From LMUY01 sp965199095 (GTDB taxonomy: Bacteria > Pseudomonadota > Alphaproteobacteria > Acetobacterales > Acetobacteraceae), in the NCBI GenBank assembly GCA_965199095.1, contig CBDAQM010000003.1:558001-622000 (forward strand): DNA of 64,000 nucleotides. The letters are read 5' to 3'. Shown here piece after piece: positions 58,851-64,000 of this stretch. Every line of letters starts with the position of its first letter. Position 1 is the first letter of the stretch. A program made the translations under genes and the position numbers. Below the pieces are notes generated by a model. That model was not told where the DNA came from, searched no databases, and worked only from the letters and a program-made list of their open reading frames with translations.

Positions 58851-59097
58851 CCCGTCCGACGATCCCCGTGTTTAGACCGGCGGGTCGCATGCGGAAAGGG
58901 ATGGCGCCTCAGGGTGGATGTCCGCCGAACCTGCATTACGGACCAATTGCCCCCCGACATACACATCCGGGTTGCGCCCCCGAGCACCCTAATGAGCACC
59001 GCTGGCAGCAGGTAGCAGCGCCACACAGATGTTAACCCTGTGATTGACATCTGTCTGACAAGTTGCCAATTTGTCTGACATACAATGGGGAAAGGTC

Positions 59098-59358
59098 ATG
59101 CCGTCCGCTCCAAACGTCGACCGGGTTATCGCAGCCGCCAGAGACGAGGGTCTGATCTCGCCTTCGGACAAGGACGCCAGAGTCTCGGGGCGGGTCCACC
59201 GGACCTTGTTGGAGGCGGCAAAGAAGCGGGCTGGACTGACCTCCGAGACTGCTTTGATCGAGTACGCGCTCGCCAAGGTCGCCATCGAAGACGATTTCGG
59301 AGATTACTTCGCCCGGTTGCGCGGGAGCGTGAGCAAGGACGTAGATCTTGAGTTTTGA
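59098..59358 (+). CDS. Antitoxin-like protein paired with a PIN toxin
   Basis: About 86 residues from the ATG at 59098. Sequence SGRVHRTLLEAAKKRAGLTS, ETALIEYALAKVAIEDDFGD, YFARLRGSVSKDVDLEF: a helical DNA-binding-like centre and an acidic tail ending in the toxin gene start. Its stop overlaps a TTG that starts the PIN frame. Confidence 0.65.
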   Translation: MPSAPNVDRVIAAARDEGLISPSDKDARVSGRVHRTLLEAAKKRAGLTSETALIEYALAKVAIEDDFGDYFARLRGSVSKDVDLEF

Positions 59359-59928
59359 TCTGGATAGCGTATTGCGAAGATTGAAGCCGTCCAGATCAAC
59401 CGGTTCCTTGATTCGGCGCGCTCCCGCAACCCTCCCTTTCATCGATGACCACCTCCGGCCCGGACCTGAACTGCTATTGGATACGACGGTCTATATCGAT
59501 GGCCTGCAAGATCGCTCGCCACGGGAGATCGACCACCTCATGGGAATGCGGATTTGCAACCATTCCGCGGTTTGCCTGGCGGAGCTCACGCACGCTTTCG
59601 GACGCCTGGACCCGAACCATCCCGAAACGGAGAACGCACTCGACAAGTGCAGGCAGACCGTCAGCGGCATTCGGTCCCATCGACTGCGCGAACCCAGCCA
59701 TTAGTCTGGGGGACCGCAGGCGTCCTTGCCGGGTTGACCTTCCGCTTGGGCGGCTACGTGAAAGGACAGGAACGCAAGCTGTTGAACGATGCTCTTGTCT
59801 TCCTTCAGGCAATGGAGCACGGCCATACGGTGCTTACACGAAATACCGGTGACTTTGATATCCTGAACCAGATAGTTCCTGATGGCCGCATCCTGTTGTA
59901 CAAATCGCCACAAGAGGCAGACGCTTAA
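59348..59928 (+). pseudogene. Frameshifted PIN-domain toxin gene
   Basis: From a TTG at 59348 the frame encodes GPELLLDTTVYIDGLQDRSP (first aspartate) and NHSAVCLAELTHAFGRLDPN (glutamate), then stops at 59702-59704. Another frame carries the missing end: WGTAGVLAGLTFRLGGYVKG, LNDALVFLQAMEHGHTVLTR and NTGDFDILNQIVPDGRILLY (last aspartates), stopping at 59928. The switch lies near 59680-59705. Joined, it is a normal VapC-like PIN nuclease of about 190 residues. As it stands the toxin is probably dead while the antitoxin is kept. Confidence 0.8.
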
Positions 59929-60033
59929 AACCCATTAGGGTCCGCCAACTTAGCGTTTCCCAAAATAAGTTCGCCACAGAAAGAGTGATTACGCAACTGA
60001 CCCAAGCTGGGCGGAAAGTGCATGACAATAAAT

Positions 60034-60074
60034 GGCTGGCTGAACATCGCGTTGGCTTACGACCTATCGCGGAC
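60034..60074 (+). repeat. Short direct repeat, copy 1
   Basis: GGCTGGCTGAACATCGCG, then TTGGCTTACGACCTATCGCG and GAC recurs with five differences at 60427-60466. The TTACGACC...CGCGGAC core is a dispersed motif in alphaproteobacterial intergenic DNA. Confidence 0.55.
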
Positions 60075-60120
60075 ATTCGCAGCAACGATCCAAATCATGG
60101 TGCGGACCGCAACCTTGCCT

Positions 60121-60150
60121 GTAGGGTGCAATGCGCTTTGGCATTGCACC
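60121..60150 (+). repeat. REP-like hairpin with GTAGGGTG head, copy A
   Basis: Thirty bases starting GTAGGGTGCAATGC, loop GCTTTG, then GCATTGCACC: a perfect ten-pair stem. It matches the inverse copy at 60233-60262 at 27/30 positions. Confidence 0.7.
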
Positions 60151-60232
60151 ACCGCCTCTACCCCACGACGGTCTGAACGGCAAATCGTCTAGCCGGTGAA
60201 GCTTAGGACGTTGGCAGCGTTGGTCCTTCGGT

Positions 60233-60262
60233 GTTGCAATGCCAAAGCGCATTTCACCCTAA
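60233..60262 (-). repeat. REP-like hairpin, inverse copy B
   Basis: Complementary orientation of copy A, with three changes that weaken the stem. A and B face each other across 82 bases, the usual layout of paired REP (BIME) units. Confidence 0.7.
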
Positions 60263-60395
60263 GTTTGCTTGCTGGAGCGGCAAACTGGCTGCACTCAAGC
60301 TTTTTGCGGTCTGTGGCGCTTGGGCTGTATCCGGCCGATTGGCCGATGCAGAACGCCGGCCCGAGCGAGACCGGTGAGCAATGACAGGGAGTGAC

Positions 60396-60418
60396 GGTGG
60401 GCTTGAAGCCCACCCTAC
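60396..60418 (-). repeat. REP-like hairpin C
   Basis: GGTGGGCTT-G-AAGCCCACC followed by CTAC: on the minus strand it begins GTAGGGTGG, the same head as copies A and B but with a different stem. A common proteobacterial palindrome type. Confidence 0.65.
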
Positions 60419-60426
60419 CTTGCTTT

Positions 60427-60466
60427 GCTGGCTGAACATCGCGCCGGCTTACGACCCAACGCGGAC
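60427..60466 (+). repeat. Short direct repeat, copy 2
   Basis: GCTGGCTGAACATCGCGCCG, then GCTTACGACCCAACGCGGAC; pairs with 60034-60074. Confidence 0.55.
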
Positions 60467-60564
60467 TCTTATGCGTTCGGCTGTGAAGGTCCGCTCGCAA
60501 GGTAGCAGCGGCCCCTCGGCCTGGTGCATAAATCAAGGTTTCTGAACGACCAGCTCTGGCAGGT

Positions 60565-60750
60565 GCCAATGCGGCAGGCCCGAAGGGCAGGGGCGTCTAC
60601 AAAGGTCGGAAGGCCACGGCGCCGGTCGAGCGCATCCGTCAGATGCAGGCGCAGGGCATGGGACCGACCGCCATCGCGAAGGAGTTGGGCCTGAGCCGGA
60701 TGCAGGTCTACCGGCTGACGCGGGGCGAGGCCGAACAAGCGAGTGCGTGA
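60565..60750 (+). pseudogene. C-terminal remnant of a serine recombinase
   Basis: The frame reads ANAAGPKGRGVYKGRKATAP, VERIRQMQAQGMGPTAIAKE, LGLSRMQVYRLTRGEAEQA and stops at 60748-60750. GVYKGRK plus the helix-turn-helix G-x-x-x-I-A-K-x-L-G-x-S-R-x-x-V-Y-R is the resolvase C-terminus. The catalytic domain is missing. It is unrelated in detail to the intact enzyme at 30003. Confidence 0.8.
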
Positions 60751-60935
60751 TGCCGCCCGCCCGCGCACCTTCATGGCCGCACGTCGGCCGTGGGCCTTGC
60801 TGTCCATGCCGTCGTGCGGATCACGCCCACGGTTCACAATGGCGGCCGGCCACCTGTCTCGTTCAACCCTGGGGCACAGGACTAGATCGTGCTGCATACG
60901 TCCGCTATTCTGCGGGCGGGTGGAGGAATTATTTC

Positions 60936-61580
60936 ATGCGCGACCCAGTGGCGTTCATTGTAGGTCTGATAGGTTTTAACATCTTGCTGGCTACCCCGGC
61001 CTTGGCGTGCCAGGGCACAACCACGGTGTTGGATGATAAATTTTCTTCGATAGACCCAGCTTGGGCAAACTTGTCTACTTATAACGGCAAAATCGAGAGT
61101 GGACACTTGATTCTTGATGTCCCCGCCCAAGTGCCACCGGCAGATTATGTAACTCATGTGTTCAATCAATCAGATATTTATACTGATGTAAATGTGTGCG
61201 TTAATTTTTCATTTGACGCCACTCAAGCACCCAACAGTACGTCATTTGGCATTGTATTCTGGGGTCTGGATGATAATTCATATTACAACTTCGAGGTTTC
61301 GCCGACCGGATCCTTTTCAGTTTTTAGGAAAGTAGGAGACACTAGATATTTATATCCAATACCTTGGACAGCGACTCCTTTGGCGAAGAAAGAACTCAAT
61401 CAGAGTCAAGAGATAGAAATAAATATGAAGCAAAATACCGCAGAACTTTTTTTAAATGGTAGTAAAATCGCTGACTTTAAAGGAAATATGCCGAGTGGTG
61501 GTGGTGAAATTGGAATGTGGTATGGGCTACCAAGTTCGGGCGGCAGAATAAGTGTGAGTGAATTTTTAGTAAAAAAATAG
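60936..61580 (+). CDS. Exported AT-rich protein with concanavalin-like/DUF1080-like domain
   Basis: About 214 residues from ATG 60936, eight bases after GGAGGA. Signal peptide DPVAFIVGLIGFNILLATPA, then LACQ. The mature domain reads TTVLDDKFSSIDPAWANLST, GKIESGHLILDVPAQ, TSFGIVFWGLDDNSYYNFEV, TAELFLNGSKIADFKGNMPS and GEIGMWYGLPSSGGRISVSE, the jelly-roll pattern of LamG/DUF1080-type carbohydrate binders. The gene is markedly AT-rich, unlike everything around it, so it was recently acquired. Confidence 0.7.
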   Translation: MRDPVAFIVGLIGFNILLATPALACQGTTTVLDDKFSSIDPAWANLSTYNGKIESGHLILDVPAQVPPADYVTHVFNQSDIYTDVNVCVNFSFDATQAPNSTSFGIVFWGLDDNSYYNFEVSPTGSFSVFRKVGDTRYLYPIPWTATPLAKKELNQSQEIEINMKQNTAELFLNGSKIADFKGNMPSGGGEIGMWYGLPSSGGRISVSEFLVKK

Positions 61581-61620
61581 ATCGGATCAGTTCTAAAAAA
61601 TTCCTCTTGACGCTTGCGGA

Positions 61621-61935
61621 TCAGTGCCGATTTCGAATAGCTTTATTTTGACCGATCGTTTTCCATAATCGACCGAACCACTCTCGCCATAGTGAGATCG
61701 GCCTAACTTCCAATTCTTGGAGTACCCAGGAGTCTCCGCCGAGAAGCGGAATGCCGCGCTCGTCGTGAGACACCCCCTGCACAATGCGGTACGTTACTTG
61801 CTTACTACCGCCCCTGACTGAGACAATGTTACCCTGGGTCTTAGGAAGGTCGACAGACGTCTTCAGGCGCGCTGATGCCTTGTTGCGGGCCATATCGACG
61901 ATGATCAAATCGATGTGTTCGGGCGAATGTGCCAT
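61621..61935 (-). CDS. Hypothetical protein
   Basis: About 104 residues from the ATG at 61935; the open frame continues upstream but looks non-coding. MAHSPEHIDLIIVDMARNKA, KTQGNIVSVRGGSKQVTYRI, GIPLLGGDSWVLQELEVRPI, then a tryptophan-rich basic end (LWREWFGRLWKTIGQ). No family recognised. Convergent with the AT-rich gene. Confidence 0.5.
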   Translation of the reverse strand: MAHSPEHIDLIIVDMARNKASARLKTSVDLPKTQGNIVSVRGGSKQVTYRIVQGVSHDERGIPLLGGDSWVLQELEVRPISLWREWFGRLWKTIGQNKAIRNRH

Positions 61936-62284
61936 GGTCACGACCCTACGCGGCGCGTCATATGGAGCTATCGTAATGGTCGAAGCGGCCCAACTTCCCG
62001 CAAAAGCGGGCGCGGGCCAGACTGATCCGCGTCCGCCATCACGATTGCGACACGCCCCCAACTTGTCCATTGGTATGGTCGCACTCGGTCCAGCGAAACT
62101 CAAGAGGTGCAGAAATCAGGACTTTTGCACCGTCCTGACATCCGAACGCGATCATGTGGTTGGACGGTGCAGAACTCCGGTGCGAAAGTCCGATCATGAA
62201 CCGGCTAGCGGACGTTTGCCTGCCGTCACTGTAGCGGCGGCTCTCCACCAAACTGCGACATCTCGCCGCCAGTTAGAAGGGATA

Positions 62285-64000
62285 TCAGTCCTCGTCGTCG
62301 TTGGTCCGCCGCACCAGGATCTCGCGCTTGCCCACGTGGTTGGCGGGGGTGATGATACCCTCCTTCTCCATCTGCTCGATCAGCTTGGCGGCGCGGTTGT
62401 AGCCGATCGACAGATGCCGCTGGATGAACGACGTGCTGGCCTTGCCCTCGCGCGCCACCACCGCGACGGCCTGGTCGAACAGCGACTTCTCCCCGTCGCT
62501 CCCCCCGGCGATCCCGCTCATGGCGGAGCTTTCCTCCTCGTCCGGCGCCTCCGTCACCTCGTCCAGGTAGGCGGGTTCGCCCTGCTCGCGCAGGAAGGCG
62601 ACGACGTCCTCCACCTCCTTGTCGGAGACGAACGGGCCGTGCACGCGGCCGATGCGCCCGCCGCCCTGCATGTACAGCATGTCGCCCTGGCCCAGCAGTT
62701 GCTCTGCCCCCTGCTCGCCCAGGATGGTGCGGCTGTCGAACTTGCTGATCACGGTGAAGGAGATGCGGGTCGGGAAGTTGGCCTTGATGGTGCCGGTGAT
62801 CACGTCGACGGAGGGGCGCTGCGTCGCCATCACCACGTGGATGCCGGCGGCGCGCGCCATCTGCGCCAGGCGCTGCACCGCGGCCTCGATCTCCTTGCCG
62901 GCAACCATCATCAAATCCGCCATCTCGTCGATCACCACCACAAGGAAGGGCAGCTTCTCCAGGGCGAGCGGGTGTTCCTCGAAGATCGGCTTGCCCGTCT
63001 CCGCGTCGAAGCCGGTCTGCACCCGCCGGGTCACCACCTCGCCGCGGGCGCTCGCCTCCTCCACCCGCTCGTTGTAGCCGCCGACGTTGCGCACGCCGAG
63101 TTGGCTCATCGCGCGGTAGCGGCGCTCCATCTCCCGCACGGTCCATTTCAGCGCGGTGACGGCCTTCGCGGGCTCGGTCACCACGGGGGCCATCAGATGC
63201 GGGATGCCGTCATACACCGACAGCTCCAGCATCTTCGGGTCGATCAGGATCAGCCGGCACTGGTCGGGGCTGAGCCGATACAGCAGGCTCAGGATCATCG
63301 CGTTGATGCCGACCGACTTGCCGGAGCCGGTGGTGCCGGCCACCAGCAAGTGGGGCATGCGGGCCAGGTCGGCCAGGATCGGCTCGCCGCCGATATCCTT
63401 GCCCAAGGCCAGCGCCAGCCGGCCGGGATGCTTCTCCCACGCGTCCGAGCCGAGCAGCTCGGACAGGAACACCGTCTCCCGCTTGGCGTTCGGCACCTCA
63501 ATGCCGATCACGTTGCGGCCGGGCACGGTGGCGATGCGCACGGCGGTGACGGACATGGAGCGTGCCACGTCGTCCGCCAGCCCGATCACCCGGGCGGAGC
63601 GGATGCCGGGCGCCGGCTCCAGCTCGTAGAGGGTGACGACCGGACCGGGCCGGATGTCCCGGATCGTGCCCTGGACGCCGTACTCGTCCAGCACGGATTC
63701 CAGCAGCCGGGCATTGGCTTGCAGCGATTCCTCGGTCGGACCCGAGTTGGCGCGCGGCGGGGCGGCCTTCAGCAAGGCCAGCGGCGGCATGCGCCACTGG
63801 CCCGGCGTGGCGTCCGCCAGCGGCAGGCTTGGCTGGTGCGCCGGCGCCGTCTTGCGCACGGGCAGGCTGATGCGGGCGCGCGGCGCCGGCGCGGCAGGCG
63901 GTTCCGGCTCGGCGACCTCGGTGGTGGCGAGGCGGGGCGCGGGACGCGGCCGCAATGCCGGTTCGACGGGCTGCTGCCTGGGGAATGGTTCTTCCTGCGG
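62285..64000 (-). CDS. ftsK: DNA translocase FtsK, N-terminal part outside the window
   Basis: The frame is open to the window edge at 64000, giving the last 571 or so residues. It starts in the proline-rich linker, then the alpha/beta motor: ESVLDEYGVQGTIRDIRPGP, VAGTTGSGKSVGINAMILSL (Walker A), LPFLVVVIDEMADLMMVAGK (Walker B), HVVMATQRPSVDVITGTIKA and LGQGDMLYMQGGGRIGRVHG. The winged-helix gamma domain (KASTSFIQRHLSIGYNRAAK, LIEQMEKEGIITPANHVGK) that reads KOPS sites is at the C-terminus. It clears chromosome termini at the division septum. The membrane domain is not visible here. Confidence 0.95.
   Translation of the reverse strand, partial: PQEEPFPRQQPVEPALRPRPAPRLATTEVAEPEPPAAPAPRARISLPVRKTAPAHQPSLPLADATPGQWRMPPLALLKAAPPRANSGPTEESLQANARLLESVLDEYGVQGTIRDIRPGPVVTLYELEPAPGIRSARVIGLADDVARSMSVTAVRIATVPGRNVIGIEVPNAKRETVFLSELLGSDAWEKHPGRLALALGKDIGGEPILADLARMPHLLVAGTTGSGKSVGINAMILSLLYRLSPDQCRLILIDPKMLELSVYDGIPHLMAPVVTEPAKAVTALKWTVREMERRYRAMSQLGVRNVGGYNERVEEASARGEVVTRRVQTGFDAETGKPIFEEHPLALEKLPFLVVVIDEMADLMMVAGKEIEAAVQRLAQMARAAGIHVVMATQRPSVDVITGTIKANFPTRISFTVISKFDSRTILGEQGAEQLLGQGDMLYMQGGGRIGRVHGPFVSDKEVEDVVAFLREQGEPAYLDEVTEAPDEEESSAMSGIAGGSDGEKSLFDQAVAVVAREGKASTSFIQRHLSIGYNRAAKLIEQMEKEGIITPANHVGKREILVRRTNDDED

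Noticed and set aside
57471..59015. Plus-strand frame of about 500 codons opposite the exporter and transglutaminase genes
   Set aside because: Composition of an antisense shadow; no domain and no ribosome binding site.

Overview
The window reads as a GC-rich alphaproteobacterial chromosome, most like Acetobacteraceae/Rhodospirillales. This is inferred from codon use, the minus-strand gene order folK, rpoZ, rsh, acpS ... lepB, rnc, era, recO, and small DUF3126-like and paralogous phage proteins of that lineage. No rRNA, tRNA or CRISPR array was seen.

The largest structure is an integrated element of about 38.4 kb (about 232-38609) that splits a glycosyltransferase gene. The 5' part of a WbsX-type domain runs from the window edge to about 243. 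The rest of the protein, with two further glycosyltransferase modules, resumes at 38574 and continues to 41321. An imperfect 36-bp repeat (208-243 and 38574-38609, 32/36 identical) lies at the two junctions. A pair of GGGGCTTCA-type direct repeats lies just inside each end, and a tyrosine integrase sits next to the right end. Together these define attL and attR.

The element is mosaic and decaying. From left to right it holds: a three-gene TIGR04255 cargo module (499-2294); plus-strand phage genes, many frameshifted (2597-3691, 12197-12674); an HNH protein, an IS5-family insertion (4785-5831) and an IS1-like remnant; a GIY-YIG protein and its partial duplicate; a coupled array of small phage genes, three with twin-arginine-like leaders (7449-11232); signalling cargo (CheB-like 12773, PAS-like 15772); an ISAzo13-family insertion (15893-17192); a coiled-coil gene; a dead toxin-antitoxin pair; a secreted ClpP-like protease; and a minus-strand late operon (terminase small and large, tail chaperone with a probable -1 frameshift, tail completion, tape measure, baseplate V). 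There is no recognisable portal, protease or capsid gene. A serine recombinase, a nested inverted-repeat locus, a replication ATPase operon, two AlpA-like genes around a small cargo operon, and the integrase complete the right side. It probably cannot form particles by itself.

From 38.6 kb onward the host chromosome is mostly intact. The broken glycosyltransferase is followed by rfbB-rfbA-rfbC-rfbD (dTDP-L-rhamnose synthesis). Then come minus-strand housekeeping genes: a pseudouridine synthase, recO, era, rnc and lepB; a small exported protein and a CcdAB pair on the plus strand; then a SAM methyltransferase, acpS, rsh, rpoZ and folK on the minus strand. Plus-strand NYN-domain, uracil-DNA glycosylase and 23S rRNA methyltransferase genes follow, then DoxX, a Bcr/CflA-type exporter and a transglutaminase-like protein.

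The last part (59.0-62.2 kb) is a degraded accessory stretch: an antitoxin with a frameshifted PIN toxin, REP-like hairpins, a resolvase tail, an AT-rich exported protein and an orphan gene. The window ends inside ftsK.
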